A DNA stretch of 42,100 bases from Deltaproteobacteria bacterium (GCA_019307745.1 JAFDJA010000003.1:1-42100); one strand, 5' to 3'; positions 7,529 through 17,812 are shown, counted from the first letter of the stretch. Program-made: numbers and translations. The notes: generated by a model from the sequence alone, not told the origin.

Positions 7529-9631
7529 ATGGAGAAACTAACAGACGAAACAGTAGAAAATGATTTTATTAACAATGAAGATGACCAGACAACCACGGTT
7601 TTTGATCCAAATGGATCTGAAACAGCTCTATCCGGGAGTAATGATGAAGATGAGATAAAGGATTCTGAACCTAGCAGCTTTATGGAACTATACGAGCAGA
7701 GCCTACAGGAGAATGACATTCAGGAAGGTGAACTGGTTTCTGGTGAGATAGTTATGGTCGGTAAAGAATATGTGCTAGTTGATATAGGATACAAATCAGA
7801 GGGACAGATTCGTGTCAACGAGTTTGTTGACGCTGAAGGTAACTTGACTGCCAATGTTGGGGACAAGGTCGAGGTACTGCTGGAAAAAAGAGAAGATGAT
7901 GATGGCCGGATCATTCTTTCCAAGGAAAAGGCTGCCAAGATTAAGGTCTGGGATGAGATAAAAGCGATATATGAGGAAGACGGGACTGTGAGCGGAAAGA
8001 TAACTTCACGCCTCAAGGGTGGCATGGCAGTGGATATCGGCCTTCAAGCTTTTCTGCCCGGGTCACAGATTGACCTGAAACCTATAAGAAATTTTGATGA
8101 GCTTATCGGTACGACTCATGATTTTAAGATTCTGAAATATAATAAACGCCGTTCCAATATTGTTCTGTCCCGCAGGGCGCTTCTTGAAAATGATCGTAAA
8201 GCACAAAGGGAGGAAATCCTGAAGCATCTTGAAGAGGGCGCAGTTATGCAGGGAATCGTTAAAAACCTGACAGACTATGGAATTTTTATAGATCTGGGTG
8301 GTATTGATGGTCTGCTTCATATTACTGATATATCATGGGGCAGGATAGGTCACCCATCAGAGATGTATCATATAGGTGATGAAATCACTGTAAAAATCCT
8401 GAAATTTGACAGGGAGAATGAAAGAGTATCTTTAGGTATCAAACAACTCAATCTTGATCCCTGGTCAAAGGCTGACGAAAAATATCCTATTAACAGCAGG
8501 GTTCAGGGTAAGGTGGTAAGTCTAGCCGATTATGGAGCATTTGTTGAAGTTGAGGAAGGCATTGAGGGTCTGATTCATGTGTCTGAGATGTCATGGACCA
8601 GAAAAATAAGGCATCCCTCTCAGATTCTCAAGGTCGGCGATATGGTTGATGCAGTTGTCCTGAGCATAGATTCAGCCAGCAAACGGATCTCTCTCGGGCT
8701 AAAGCAGGTTGAACCGAATCCCTGGGAAGTTATTGGCGAGAAATACCCTGTTGGTACCACCATTGAAGGCAAGATCAAAAATATTACTGATTTTGGTGTG
8801 TTTATAGGTATTGATGAAGGAATTGATGGCCTTGTACATATATCTGATATCTCCTGGACCAAAAGGATAAAACACCCTTCTGAACTTTTCAAGAAAGGTC
8901 AGGAAATTCAGGCTGTTGTCCTAAATATTGATGAAGGGAACGAGCGCTTTTCACTGGGTATCAAGCAGTTGAACATTGATCCGTGGGATGAGATCCCTGT
9001 GAGATACAGCCCAGGCACCAGGATCACTGGTACAGTTACAAATGTAACTGATTTTGGTGTTTTTGTTGAGTTGGAAGAGGGGATTGAAGGCCTCATCCAT
9101 GTGTCTGAACTTACAAAAGAGAAAGGAAGCAATCCTTTGAGTCGGTTTAAGGTCGATGATGTTATTCAGGCAAAGGTAATAAATATATCAAAAGAAGACA
9201 AAAAGATTGCCCTTTCTATCCGTAAGCTGGAAGAGACGGATGAAAAGGAAGTATACAAATCCTATATGGGCAACTCAAATGGTTCGACTTCGAATTTTGG
9301 CGCTCTTTTAATGGCCGGTCTTGAGGGAAAATCTCAGGTAAAGGGTACAGAGACGGAAGGCGTCAGTGAAGCCAATGGTGAAGAAACTGGTCCCGATGAT
9401 AGTCCTGTAGTTGAATCAGATGATGTAGCGTCGAGTGCCGAAGTTTCTGAGGAAACTGTTGAGGAAGTTCCCGCTGATGAGACACCTGATGAGGAGGCTG
9501 TTGAGGAAGCTTCTGCTGATGAGACACCCGATGAGGAGGCTGTTGAGGAAGTTCCTGCAGATGAAACGCCTGATGAGGAAGCTGTTGAGGAAGATACGGA
9601 AGCCTCTGAAGGGTCTGCTGATAAAGAGTAG
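7529..9631 (+). CDS. rpsA: 30S ribosomal protein S1
   Basis: S1 binds mRNA at the small subunit and promotes initiation on structured messages. The 700-residue protein has six S1 RNA-binding repeats, from about residue 45 to 570. The recurring pattern is V.GKV...DYG.FV...GIEGL.HVSE.S(W), and four central copies carry an added (I/L)(R/K)HPS. An acidic N-terminal extension of about 40 residues and an acidic tail of about 90 residues flank them. The tail contains three 14-residue repeats (VEEVPADETPDEEA and variants). A TTG at 7526 is in frame, but TAGGGGG (7514-7520) is placed for the ATG at 7529. The long acidic tail is beyond the standard S1 architecture. Confidence 0.96.
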   Translation: MEKLTDETVENDFINNEDDQTTTVFDPNGSETALSGSNDEDEIKDSEPSSFMELYEQSLQENDIQEGELVSGEIVMVGKEYVLVDIGYKSEGQIRVNEFVDAEGNLTANVGDKVEVLLEKREDDDGRIILSKEKAAKIKVWDEIKAIYEEDGTVSGKITSRLKGGMAVDIGLQAFLPGSQIDLKPIRNFDELIGTTHDFKILKYNKRRSNIVLSRRALLENDRKAQREEILKHLEEGAVMQGIVKNLTDYGIFIDLGGIDGLLHITDISWGRIGHPSEMYHIGDEITVKILKFDRENERVSLGIKQLNLDPWSKADEKYPINSRVQGKVVSLADYGAFVEVEEGIEGLIHVSEMSWTRKIRHPSQILKVGDMVDAVVLSIDSASKRISLGLKQVEPNPWEVIGEKYPVGTTIEGKIKNITDFGVFIGIDEGIDGLVHISDISWTKRIKHPSELFKKGQEIQAVVLNIDEGNERFSLGIKQLNIDPWDEIPVRYSPGTRITGTVTNVTDFGVFVELEEGIEGLIHVSELTKEKGSNPLSRFKVDDVIQAKVINISKEDKKIALSIRKLEETDEKEVYKSYMGNSNGSTSNFGALLMAGLEGKSQVKGTETEGVSEANGEETGPDDSPVVESDDVASSAEVSEETVEEVPADETPDEEAVEEASADETPDEEAVEEVPADETPDEEAVEEDTEASEGSADKE
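9458..9583 (+). repeat. Three tandem 42-bp repeats in the rpsA tail
   Basis: The units are 9458-9499, 9500-9541 and 9542-9583. Each encodes VEE(V/A)(P/S)ADETPDEEA, and a partial fourth begins at 9584. The copies differ mostly at third codon positions, so the peptide appears to be under selection although the DNA has drifted. Confidence 0.9.
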
Positions 9632-9779
9632 AGAGAAGTGGCTCGATCCAGTGGCAATATAATTGAAGCAGAGTATTTTTCTGTATAAGACCTGGAGGAC
9701 AGCCCAGAATAAGGGAATTATTCCTGATACATTATATTAAGCTATAGAATCCCTCGGATAATTTGAACGGAGTGTGCAT

Positions 9780-10676
9780 ATGAAGAAACATCCAATGCTA
9801 ACGGTCCTTATTATTCTGGGGATTTTTATTTTGTGCCTCGGTATGGTCATGGCAATTTATAACAGGTTTTCCGGATTGTCTTCCGGACTTGTTTTTTCAA
9901 ACAAGGTTGGAGTGATACCTGTAGAAGGAGTTATTGTCAATTCCAAAGATGTAGTGGAACAGCTGGTTGAGTTCAGGAAGGATAAGCGGATAAAGTGCAT
10001 TATACTGAGAGTTGATTCTCCCGGAGGAGGCGTTGGCGCCTCACAGGAGATTTACCGTGAGATTGTCAAGACCAGGAAAACCAAACATGTAATTGCCTCA
10101 ATGGGAGGTGTGGCCGCATCCGGTGGTTACTATATAGCCGCAGCCGCGGACAAGATAGTGGCAAATCCCGGGACAATTACAGGCAGTATCGGCGTAATTA
10201 TGGAGTTTATGCAGTTTCAGGAGCTTACAAAGAAAATCGGTATCAGTCTGGAGGTGTTGAAGAGCGGAGAATTTAAGGATATAGGATCTCCCCACAGAGA
10301 GATGACAGAGCAGGAAAGGGTGTTGCTAAATGATCTTATTTTAGATATTCAGGGGCAGTTTGTCAAAGCGGTTGCCGAAGGTCGGAATCTGCCAGAGGAA
10401 AAGGTAAGGGAGATAGCAGACGGAAGGGTTTTTTCCGGAGCAATGGCCAGGGATTTAGGCCTGATTGATCAGACCGGAAACTTTCAGGATGCAGTGGAAC
10501 TTGCCAAGGAGATAACAGGTATAGAGGGTGATGTTGAGCTTGTCTATCCGGACACAGGCAAGCTTGGCTTGCTGGGATTTCTTTTACAAGGTGCTTCCAA
10601 TATCATTATAAAGACAGTCACTGACAGCCGCCAGCCCAGTTTTGAATACAGATGGGCTGGTCCTGCCCAACCGTAA
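9780..10676 (+). CDS. sppA: Signal peptide peptidase SppA (short form)
   Basis: SppA is a membrane serine protease that degrades cleaved signal peptides on the periplasmic side. The 298-residue protein has one N-terminal membrane segment (about residues 6-27) and a single S49 domain, as in the short form. DSPGGGVGASQEIY is the substrate-binding region and MGGVAASGGYYIAAAAD holds the nucleophilic serine. TGSIGVI and GEFKDIGSP supply the general-base lysine region. The upstream GTG at 9774 is in frame, but AACGGAG (9766-9772) suits the ATG at 9780. The stop codon is two bases from the stop of the convergent tsaC-like gene. Confidence 0.93.
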   Translation: MKKHPMLTVLIILGIFILCLGMVMAIYNRFSGLSSGLVFSNKVGVIPVEGVIVNSKDVVEQLVEFRKDKRIKCIILRVDSPGGGVGASQEIYREIVKTRKTKHVIASMGGVAASGGYYIAAAADKIVANPGTITGSIGVIMEFMQFQELTKKIGISLEVLKSGEFKDIGSPHREMTEQERVLLNDLILDIQGQFVKAVAEGRNLPEEKVREIADGRVFSGAMARDLGLIDQTGNFQDAVELAKEITGIEGDVELVYPDTGKLGLLGFLLQGASNIIIKTVTDSRQPSFEYRWAGPAQP

Positions 10677-10678
10677 CA

Positions 10679-11269
10679 TTAGAGAAAATCACTGACATCC
10701 CCTTTGCCTTCGCGAATAATTTCAGGTATGTCCCCGACCAGAGATATAACACTGGAAGGGCTGGGCTTTAACGATCCACCGTCAATAATAAAGTCCAGGT
10801 GAGACGGATATGCATCTTGAATTAAATAAGGATTGTCCACTTCAGCACTTGTGGTTATTATAGGGCGGCGCAGTGTCCTGACAATGTTGAGGCAGATATT
10901 GTTGTCCGGGACCCTTATGCCGACGGTTTTTTGTTTGGTAAGCATTATCTTTGGAACTAGTTTGGTACCTTCAAGAATAAATGTATAAGGCCCAGGCAAG
11001 AGTCTTTTCATGGTCTTGAAGGCATAGTTGGATACCTGTGCATATCGGCTGATCTCTTTCAGGCTGTCACATATAATAGAGAAGGGTTCTTTCAGTGACC
11101 TTTTTTTCAGCTTATGTATGAGCTGTATACCCCTTTTGTTGTAAAGGTCACACCCTATACCGTAAAAGGTGTCTGTGGGATAGGCTATAATGCCGCCATT
11201 ATCCAGGGCTTCAATGACCATATTAACAAGCCGCTGCTGGGGATTCTGTGGATTAATAGAAATAATCAT
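10679..11269 (-). CDS. Threonylcarbamoyl-AMP synthase (TsaC/YrdC/Sua5 family)
   Basis: This family makes threonylcarbamoyl-AMP from threonine, bicarbonate and ATP for the t6A37 modification of ANN-decoding tRNAs. The roughly 196-residue protein has the YrdC core: GGIIAYPTDTFYGIGCD near the start, KKRSLKEPFSIIC, LLPGPYTFIL, KTVGIRVPDN and PIITTSAEV. It lacks the C-terminal Sua5 domain. The start at 11269 (MIISINPQNPQQR) fits the family better than the in-frame ATG at 11299, but neither has a clear ribosome site. It is convergent with sppA. A related YciO-type function is the main alternative. Confidence 0.88.
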   Translation of the reverse strand: MIISINPQNPQQRLVNMVIEALDNGGIIAYPTDTFYGIGCDLYNKRGIQLIHKLKKRSLKEPFSIICDSLKEISRYAQVSNYAFKTMKRLLPGPYTFILEGTKLVPKIMLTKQKTVGIRVPDNNICLNIVRTLRRPIITTSAEVDNPYLIQDAYPSHLDFIIDGGSLKPSPSSVISLVGDIPEIIREGKGDVSDFL

Positions 11270-11480
11270 ATATAACCGGATGTAATATTGTTCTGCCATT
11301 GAGGAACATGTGGTTGTGTCTAATTTCCGGGCGCCTTGGAACTGAAGATCTACATTTCATATGGGGTTGGCTTTCAGAAATCAGAGGTTCCTACTGGCCG
11401 GAAATAAGGATGAAATTTCGTTTCCTATGTATCCAAAAAACTGAGACTTGTCAATCTTATCAGGAGTGGGAGAGATAAAA

Positions 11481-12263
11481 ATGGTAGTGTTTAATCCGGC
11501 TTTTCCTGTCTTTTCTTTTCTTTTCGGTCTTATATGGGGCAGTTTTTTGAATGTCTGTATTCATCGAATTCCATTAAAGCAATCTATTGTCCATCCCTCT
11601 TCAAGCTGTCCGAATTGTGGCACACCTGTCAGGTTTTATGATAACATTCCGATCATAAGCTATATTTTTCTCCTGGGTAGATGTCGTCATTGCAGCAGAA
11701 GGATATCTGTTCAATACCCTGTTGTTGAGCTTATCATGGGTCTTTTGAGCCTTGGCCTGTTTCTCAAATTCGGACTCAGTCCACAATATTTTTTATTTTT
11801 TTTATTTTCTGCGGCCCTTGTTATAATAAGTTTTATAGATCTTCATCATCAGATAATTCCGGATATCATATCTCTGCCCGGAATAATAATTGGACTGGCT
11901 GTATCTTTTGTCTTTATCCATATGGGCTGGATGGATTCAATGATAGGCATAATCGCGGGTGGCGGGTCCCTGTACATTGTTGCTTTTGTTTTTGAACGCC
12001 TTACAGGTAAAGAGGGGATGGGGGGGGGAGACGTCAAGTTGCTGGCCATGATTGGCGCGTGGATGGGGTGGAGAGGCCTCCTGTTTATTATACTGCTTTC
12101 ATCTTTGACCGGAACGGTTATCGGCAGCATATCACTTTTGGCAGCACGCAAGGGTCTGAAGGCCAAGATACCTTTCGGGCCTTTCCTATCCCTTGGTGCC
12201 CTGATCTATCTTTTCTGGGGACAGGAGCTTAAATTCTGGTATTACAACCTATTTCTGCTGTGA
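11481..12263 (+). CDS. pilD: Type IV prepilin peptidase / N-methyltransferase (A24 family)
   Basis: This membrane aspartic protease cleaves type IV prepilin leaders and methylates the new N-terminus. The 260-residue protein has an N-terminal segment with GSFLNVCIHRIP, then the cytoplasmic zinc loop with two CxxC pairs (CPNCGTP and CRHCSRR), and PVVELIMG. The two catalytic aspartates lie in the FIDLHHQIIPD and GGGDVKLLAMIGAW regions. About eight membrane segments follow the family layout. The upstream in-frame ATG at 11448 lacks a ribosome site; GGAGAG (11469-11474) suits 11481. No pilin gene is visible in the window. The PilS/PilR-like pair starts 79 bp downstream, which suggests a pilus regulon. 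Confidence 0.93.
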   Translation: MVVFNPAFPVFSFLFGLIWGSFLNVCIHRIPLKQSIVHPSSSCPNCGTPVRFYDNIPIISYIFLLGRCRHCSRRISVQYPVVELIMGLLSLGLFLKFGLSPQYFLFFLFSAALVIISFIDLHHQIIPDIISLPGIIIGLAVSFVFIHMGWMDSMIGIIAGGGSLYIVAFVFERLTGKEGMGGGDVKLLAMIGAWMGWRGLLFIILLSSLTGTVIGSISLLAARKGLKAKIPFGPFLSLGALIYLFWGQELKFWYYNLFLL

Positions 12264-12341
12264 TGGGCCGATGTTTAGACAACGGCCCCATGTCAGCCAG
12301 GCAAGGGCCTGAATCAGCTACAGGTCAAACAGGAGTAGATA

Positions 12342-13907
12342 TTGAAGCTTCCTTTATACAGCCTTAGGGCGGGAATTCTCACACAGCTTATTTTTCTTAT
12401 TGTCGCGGCTATGCTCCTGATAAACGTAGTCATGGTAAAGTTTTCGGAAAGAGACCTGATCCAGACCAGAGTGGCAGCAGGGCGTCTGTTGGTCCATGCC
12501 ATTGAGCAGAACGCGGATTACCTGCTCTCACATAACCATGGAAGCCTGAGCGATCTTTCCTTATATCCTGAATTTGAAAAAAACATTATCCAACTGCAGG
12601 ATGATGCCGGGTTTTCCAGTACCCTTATTGTGGACAATGGTGGAACCCAGGTCTTTTTTGCCTGTCCTTATGACGAGGAGAGGTCAGCCAGTCCTGCTTT
12701 TGTCATCCAGTCCACAAGGACAGGAGCTTGGTCTGTTCAATACAATGGAGTTTCCTGGGCCGTGCTTTGGCCTGGACGAAGGGAGGTCAGTGTCTCTGCC
12801 CCGTTTTCTGTCGATGGAAAACAGGCGGGAGGTATAGTAGTTACATCATCTTTAAATTCCGTGTATGAGATTTTGAGAAGAACAGAGAAGGTAATCATTT
12901 TTTATATCTTTATGGATACCATCATCCTTACCATAGTAGGTATATATCTTCTGTCCAGAATCGTAGTCAAGCCCATCCATAAACTCCTGAAGATGACTCA
13001 GGAATATAAGGACTGGGACATTCTTCCCGCTATTGCGGAAAGCTCAAGAAATGAGATAGGAAATTTGTCGCGCTCTCTCCGTAACATGCTCCAGAAGCTG
13101 GATGAGAATAAGAGGGATTTAGAGAGTAATATATCCTCCCTTGAAAAGGCTAATAGTAAACTCAGACAGGCCCAGAAAGAGGTGATAATGTCTGAGAAAC
13201 TTGTTTCTGTGGGACGATTGGCAGCTGGTATTGCTCATGAGATTGGTAACCCCATAGGTATAGTACTCGGTTATCTGGACCTTATACGAAGGGGAGATAT
13301 ATCTGATAACGAGAAAAGGGATTTTCTTGACCGTGTAGAGTCAGAGATATCCAGGATCAATCTAATCATTACTCAGCTCCTTGATTTCTCAAGGCCTTCG
13401 GGTGATAAGCCTGAAAAGTGTCACGTCCACGGGATTATCAGGGATATTGCAGGTATGCTGGAGCCTCAGCCCATTATGGTGAATGTCAATATCGATTTTG
13501 AATTTTCATCATCAAGGGATACTGTGTTCGCAAATAGTAATGAACTGCAGCAGGTTTTTCTTAATATTATACTGAATGCTGCTGATGCCTTCGCGGAAAA
13601 GGATTGTGGCGAAGAAAAACGTCTTGTCATAAAGAGCTATGAAGAGGACGGATATATAATATTAAAATTCAAGGATAATGGACCGGGCATTGAGAAGGAC
13701 GATCTTGGTAGAGTCTTTGATCCATTCTATACAACTAAAGAGCCTGGAAAAGGAACCGGTCTTGGACTCTCTGTGTGCTATAAGATCGTTGAGGAACTGG
13801 CGGGAAAAATCAAAGCGGAGAGCCTCCCTGAAAATGGGACAGCCATTATTGTTTTTTTACCATTGCATACTTTGAATGATGGAGGCAGGGGAAATGACCG
13901 CATCTGA
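12342..13907 (+). CDS. Sensor histidine kinase (NtrB/PilS-like)
   Basis: The 521-residue sensor has a membrane segment near residues 10-30 and a periplasmic region to about 180. A second membrane segment follows (about 185-205), then a HAMP-like linker and coiled coil (210-290). The HisKA box is GIAHEIGNPIG, with His299 as the phosphoacceptor. The ATPase part shows NIILNAADAF (N box), FKDNGPGI (G1), and KGTGLGLS (G2). The start is a TTG with AGGAG (12331-12335) six bases upstream. Its end overlaps the response-regulator gene by 14 bases. Its signal is unknown. By context, after a prepilin peptidase, it may be PilS-like. Confidence 0.92.
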   Translation: MKLPLYSLRAGILTQLIFLIVAAMLLINVVMVKFSERDLIQTRVAAGRLLVHAIEQNADYLLSHNHGSLSDLSLYPEFEKNIIQLQDDAGFSSTLIVDNGGTQVFFACPYDEERSASPAFVIQSTRTGAWSVQYNGVSWAVLWPGRREVSVSAPFSVDGKQAGGIVVTSSLNSVYEILRRTEKVIIFYIFMDTIILTIVGIYLLSRIVVKPIHKLLKMTQEYKDWDILPAIAESSRNEIGNLSRSLRNMLQKLDENKRDLESNISSLEKANSKLRQAQKEVIMSEKLVSVGRLAAGIAHEIGNPIGIVLGYLDLIRRGDISDNEKRDFLDRVESEISRINLIITQLLDFSRPSGDKPEKCHVHGIIRDIAGMLEPQPIMVNVNIDFEFSSSRDTVFANSNELQQVFLNIILNAADAFAEKDCGEEKRLVIKSYEEDGYIILKFKDNGPGIEKDDLGRVFDPFYTTKEPGKGTGLGLSVCYKIVEELAGKIKAESLPENGTAIIVFLPLHTLNDGGRGNDRI

Positions 13908-15276
13908 AAGACATGTTCTGATTATTGATGATGAAGCAAATATGAGGCATATGCTTCAGGTCATGCTTGATAAGGAAGGTTATATAGTCCGAACCGCAGC
14001 AGATGGTATGGAGGGGCTGTCTATTTTGGAAAAGGAGCCCTTTGATTTTGTGCTATGTGATCTAAGGATGCCCAAGATGGATGGAATGACATTTCTTAAA
14101 GAGGCTACGGAAAAATATTCTGAAAAGACCTATATAATGATGTCTGCTTATGGAACTATTGATTCCGCGCTGGAGGCCATGAAAGTGGGGGCATATGATT
14201 ACATCTCCAAGCCTTTTAAGACAGACGAGGTGCTTCTGGCCTTGAAAAAAGCGGAAGAAAGAGAGCGTCTGAAATCGGAGAACCTAAAGTTGCGGAGTAA
14301 GATAAAAAAGATTGAGCAGAAGTACTCGTTTGGAAATATCATATCGCGAAGTGAGGCCATGGCCCATGTGTTTGATCTTATCAGTGATGTGGCAGACCAT
14401 AAGACAACAGTCCTTATCACCGGGGAGAGTGGTACTGGAAAGGAGCTGATAGCAAAGGCGATACATTCTTCTGGCGTCAGGTCAGAGGCACCCATGATTT
14501 CAATAAATTGCGGTGGTATTCCTGAAGGTCTTCTGGAGAGCGAACTGTTCGGATATAAGAAAGGAGCATTTACAGACGCGACTAAAGATAAACCAGGTTT
14601 TTTTGAGCAGGCAGATAATGGGACGATTTTTTTGGATGAGATAGGAGAGATTCCCCTCTCCCTGCAGGTCAAATTTCTTCGGGTACTTCAGGAAGAAGAG
14701 ATTATGCCTTTGGGATCAACAGAGACAAAAAGGATTAACGTCAGGGTGATTGCCGCTACATCAAGAGATCTGAAAAAGGAGGTGGCCGAAGACAGGTTCA
14801 GGGAGGACCTGTATTACAGGATAAATGTTCTGCCCATACATCTACCTCCCTTGCGTGAGAGAAGGGGCGATATCCCCCTCCTTATCGGTTACTTTATTGA
14901 TATGTTTAATAAGAAGCTTAACAAAAATATTGAAGGACTCTCTTCAGAGGCAATGGTTCTGCTCATGGGACACAGCTGGTCTGGCAACATAAGGGAGTTG
15001 GAGAATGTCATTGAAAGAGCCGCGATACTCGCAAAAGGCAACCTGATTACTCCGAATGAAATCCCTGAATCTATTATAAGTGACAGGAATTTTGCAATAT
15101 CCGGAAGAGACCCTCAAGATACCATGTCTATAAAAAAGGGCACAAAACGTCTTGAGCGTGATCTTATTGAAAAGGCCCTGGTTTTTACAGGAGGCAATCG
15201 CTCAAAGGCCTCATTAATACTGGAGATAAGTCGTCCTATCCTGATTGCCAAGATAAAGGAGTATGGGCTTAGCTAA
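13894..15276 (+). CDS. NtrC-family sigma-54-dependent response regulator
   Basis: The 460-residue activator has three domains. The receiver domain occupies residues 1-120, with phosphorylatable Asp56 in CDLRMPKMDG and Lys in YISKPFK. The AAA+ domain (about 140-375) has Walker A GESGTGKE, GTIFLDEIGEI (Walker B) and the sigma-54 contact loop GAFTDA at residues 224-229 instead of the usual GAFTGA. A Fis-type helix-turn-helix ends the chain (GGNRSKASLILEISRP). In-frame ATGs at 13876 and 13879 exist, but GGAGG (13881-13885) suits the ATG at 13894. The gene overlaps the kinase gene, so the two are probably translationally coupled. It is the only enhancer-binding protein seen here and a candidate to drive the nearby sigma-54 promoters. 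Confidence 0.94.
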   Translation: MTASERHVLIIDDEANMRHMLQVMLDKEGYIVRTAADGMEGLSILEKEPFDFVLCDLRMPKMDGMTFLKEATEKYSEKTYIMMSAYGTIDSALEAMKVGAYDYISKPFKTDEVLLALKKAEERERLKSENLKLRSKIKKIEQKYSFGNIISRSEAMAHVFDLISDVADHKTTVLITGESGTGKELIAKAIHSSGVRSEAPMISINCGGIPEGLLESELFGYKKGAFTDATKDKPGFFEQADNGTIFLDEIGEIPLSLQVKFLRVLQEEEIMPLGSTETKRINVRVIAATSRDLKKEVAEDRFREDLYYRINVLPIHLPPLRERRGDIPLLIGYFIDMFNKKLNKNIEGLSSEAMVLLMGHSWSGNIRELENVIERAAILAKGNLITPNEIPESIISDRNFAISGRDPQDTMSIKKGTKRLERDLIEKALVFTGGNRSKASLILEISRPILIAKIKEYGLS

Positions 15277-15332
15277 TGGACTGGCAGGTAAAGGGAGAAC
15301 AAAAAAAGCCTCTCGCGTTTAAATGAGGAAAC

Positions 15333-16724
15333 TTAAAAACTGACATTTCCAGGAGTACGCGGAAAAGGTATCACATCCCGGATATTTGTCATTCCAGTAA
15401 CAAACTGGATCACTCTTTCGAACCCAAGCCCAAAGCCTGAATGGGGAGCAGACCCGAATTTTCTCAGGTCAAGGTACCACCAATAATTTTCCGGATCCAG
15501 CTCAAGCTCTTTTATCCGGTTAATAAGGGTGTCATAATCATCTTCTCTCTGGCTCCCTCCTATGATTTCACCTATCTTTGGGACAAGTACATCCATGGCC
15601 CTGACAGTCTTTCCATCATTGTTAGCCTTCATATAAAATGCCTTGATCTCCCTGGGATAGTCTGTAAGTACAACAGGTCTGTTGAATATTGTCTCGCAGA
15701 GATACCTCTCGTGCTCAGACTGCAGATCATTCCCCCATTTTACAGGAAAATCAAATTTTCGGGACGCTTTTGTCAGGATCTCCATTGCTTCAGTGTATGT
15801 CAGGACTTCAAAGGCCTGCGATATGATTCTCTCAAGTGTTTCGATTACCGTCTTATCAATAAAGCGGTTAAAGAACTGCATATCATCTTCACAATTCTTC
15901 AGAACATAGGTGAAGACATACTTCAGGAACTCTACCGCAAGGGTGATGTCCTCCTCAAGGCCGCAGAAGGCCATTTCAGGCTCGACCATCCAGAATTCTG
16001 CCAGATGGCGTGATGTGTTAGAGTTTTCCGCCCTGAACGTGGGGCCGAAGGTATAGACATTGCCCATAGATAACGCATAGGTCTCTGCCTCCAACTGACC
16101 ACTTACCGTAAGATGCGCTGGGCTGTTAAAAAAATCCTTTTCAAAGTCGGTTTTACCATTCTTTTGGGGAATATTGTCCAGATCAAAGGATGTCACCCTG
16201 AACATCTCTCCAGCGCCCTCACAGTCGCTTCCGGTGATTATCGGGGTGTGGATATAAAGGAAACCCTTTTCCTGAAAAAACCGGTGGATTGCCATACTCA
16301 TGGCATTTCTGACCCTCATTACCGCTCCAAGAGTGTTGCTTCTTGGCCTCAGGTGCGCGATTGTTCTGAGAAACTCGAATGAATGCCGCTTCTTCTGGAG
16401 GGGGTAGTAGTCAGGGTCGGCCCAGCCCAGGGCCTCAATTTTATCAGCCTGTAACTCAACCGTTTGTCCCTTGCCGCTGGATTTGACCACGGTCCCCTTT
16501 ATACGGACAGAGCATCCAGACTGTAATTTTGATATCTCTTCTGTGTAATTTGACAGGTTGCTGTCCGCGATAATCTGAAGGTTCTTCAGGCATGAGCCGT
16601 CATTGAGTTCAATAAAGGAGAAACCCCCTCTCGAGTCTCTCCTGGTCTTGACCCAGCCCATGACCGTGACCTCGTGACCTGTGTTTTCAGATGAAAAAAT
16701 GTCGGCAATCCTGTCTCTATTCAA
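15333..16724 (-). CDS. asnS: Asparaginyl-tRNA synthetase
   Basis: AsnS charges tRNA-Asn with asparagine. The 463-residue protein has the N-terminal OB anticodon-binding fold ([27 protein letters not shown]). The class II core follows, with motif 2 [25 protein letters not shown] and motif 3 near the C-terminus ([12 protein letters not shown]). The asparagine-type features [11 protein letters not shown] and [11 protein letters not shown] separate it from aspartyl-tRNA synthetase. The start is a TTG two bases after the serC stop, with GAGGGG just upstream, so translational coupling to serC is likely. An AUG downstream (MGWVK) would cut the OB domain. Confidence 0.95.
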   Translation of the reverse strand: MNRDRIADIFSSENTGHEVTVMGWVKTRRDSRGGFSFIELNDGSCLKNLQIIADSNLSNYTEEISKLQSGCSVRIKGTVVKSSGKGQTVELQADKIEALGWADPDYYPLQKKRHSFEFLRTIAHLRPRSNTLGAVMRVRNAMSMAIHRFFQEKGFLYIHTPIITGSDCEGAGEMFRVTSFDLDNIPQKNGKTDFEKDFFNSPAHLTVSGQLEAETYALSMGNVYTFGPTFRAENSNTSRHLAEFWMVEPEMAFCGLEEDITLAVEFLKYVFTYVLKNCEDDMQFFNRFIDKTVIETLERIISQAFEVLTYTEAMEILTKASRKFDFPVKWGNDLQSEHERYLCETIFNRPVVLTDYPREIKAFYMKANNDGKTVRAMDVLVPKIGEIIGGSQREDDYDTLINRIKELELDPENYWWYLDLRKFGSAPHSGFGLGFERVIQFVTGMTNIRDVIPFPRTPGNVSF

Positions 16725-16726
16725 GG

Positions 16727-17812
16727 CTACCCCTCACTCTTTTCAAATTCTGCCATAAATTCGACCAATGCCTGCACAGACTCAATGGTTGTAGCATTGT
16801 AGGTAGAGGCCCTGCATCCTCCCACAGATCTGTGTCCCTTAAGACCTCCAAAACCGTTTTCGCCTGCCTTTTTCACAAGTCTCTTTTCCAGATCCTCATT
16901 GGGCAGCCTGAATGTGATGTTCATCAAAGATCGACTGTCTTTTGCGGCGGTCCCGGCATAGAAGTCTGAGTTGTCAATAAAGTCGTACAGAATTCCGGCC
17001 TTTTCCCTGTTTATACGCTCCATTGCATCCAGGCCGCCTATTGTCTCTTCTATCCATTTAAGGATAAGGCTGATAGTATAGATAGTAAAACATGAGGGAG
17101 TATTATACATGGAGTTTTTGTCTGCAAATGTCGTATATTTCAGCATTGAGGGAAGACTTTCAGGTGTCCTTTCCAGCATATCATCGCGGATTATGACCAT
17201 TGCAGACCCTGAAGGGCCGATATTTTTCTGCGCACCGGCGTATATCATGCCAAAGGGTTTTATGTCAAAAGATCGGCACAAAATGTCAGACGACATATCA
17301 GATACAAGTGGCACATCTCCTGCCTGGGGAAATTCTGACCACTGAGTCCCTTTTATTGTGTTGTTGGACGTAAAGTGGAGATAGGAGGCATCGCTGTTTG
17401 TTTGAAATCCCTTAGGGATGTATGAGAAGTCCTTGTCCTCTGATGACGCGATTATTCGGACCTCTTTCCCCTGTATTCTGGCCTCCTGAATTGCCTTTGT
17501 TGACCATGTGCCGGTGTTAAGGTAGTCCGCTGACTTACCATCAACCGCCAGGTTCATGGGGATCATGCAGAACTGTTGACTTGCTCCGCCCTGGATAAAG
17601 AGCACATGATATCTGTCGTCAAGATTTAAGAGTCTTTTAGCCCTTTCAATAGCCTTATTAATAATATCATCAAACCATTTGGATCGGTGGCTGAGCTCAA
17701 TAACTGACATTCCAGAATCTTTATAGTCCAGGAATTCATCCCTGATCTCTTCCAGAACAGGAAGAGGTAAAGCCGCAGGCCCAGCGTTAAAATTGTGGAT
17801 TCGATTTGTCAT
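16727..17812 (-). CDS. serC: Phosphoserine aminotransferase
   Basis: SerC transfers an amino group from glutamate to 3-phosphohydroxypyruvate in serine synthesis and also serves pyridoxal phosphate synthesis. The 361-residue protein starts [11 protein letters not shown], shows [13 protein letters not shown] and [17 protein letters not shown] (cofactor phosphate binding), and DMSSDI followed by [12 protein letters not shown] with the PLP lysine. The C-terminus keeps [15 protein letters not shown], the usual substrate-binding end. AAGGAG lies at good spacing ahead of the ATG. It is followed directly by asnS. Confidence 0.95.
   Translation of the reverse strand: MTNRIHNFNAGPAALPLPVLEEIRDEFLDYKDSGMSVIELSHRSKWFDDIINKAIERAKRLLNLDDRYHVLFIQGGASQQFCMIPMNLAVDGKSADYLNTGTWSTKAIQEARIQGKEVRIIASSEDKDFSYIPKGFQTNSDASYLHFTSNNTIKGTQWSEFPQAGDVPLVSDMSSDILCRSFDIKPFGMIYAGAQKNIGPSGSAMVIIRDDMLERTPESLPSMLKYTTFADKNSMYNTPSCFTIYTISLILKWIEETIGGLDAMERINREKAGILYDFIDNSDFYAGTAAKDSRSLMNITFRLPNEDLEKRLVKKAGENGFGGLKGHRSVGGCRASTYNATTIESVQALVEFMAEFEKSEG

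Noticed and set aside
9334-9657. Minus-strand frame rich in Ser/Ala opposite the rpsA tail
   Set aside because: It is the mirror of the GAX-codon repeats of the acidic tail and has no ribosome site of its own.
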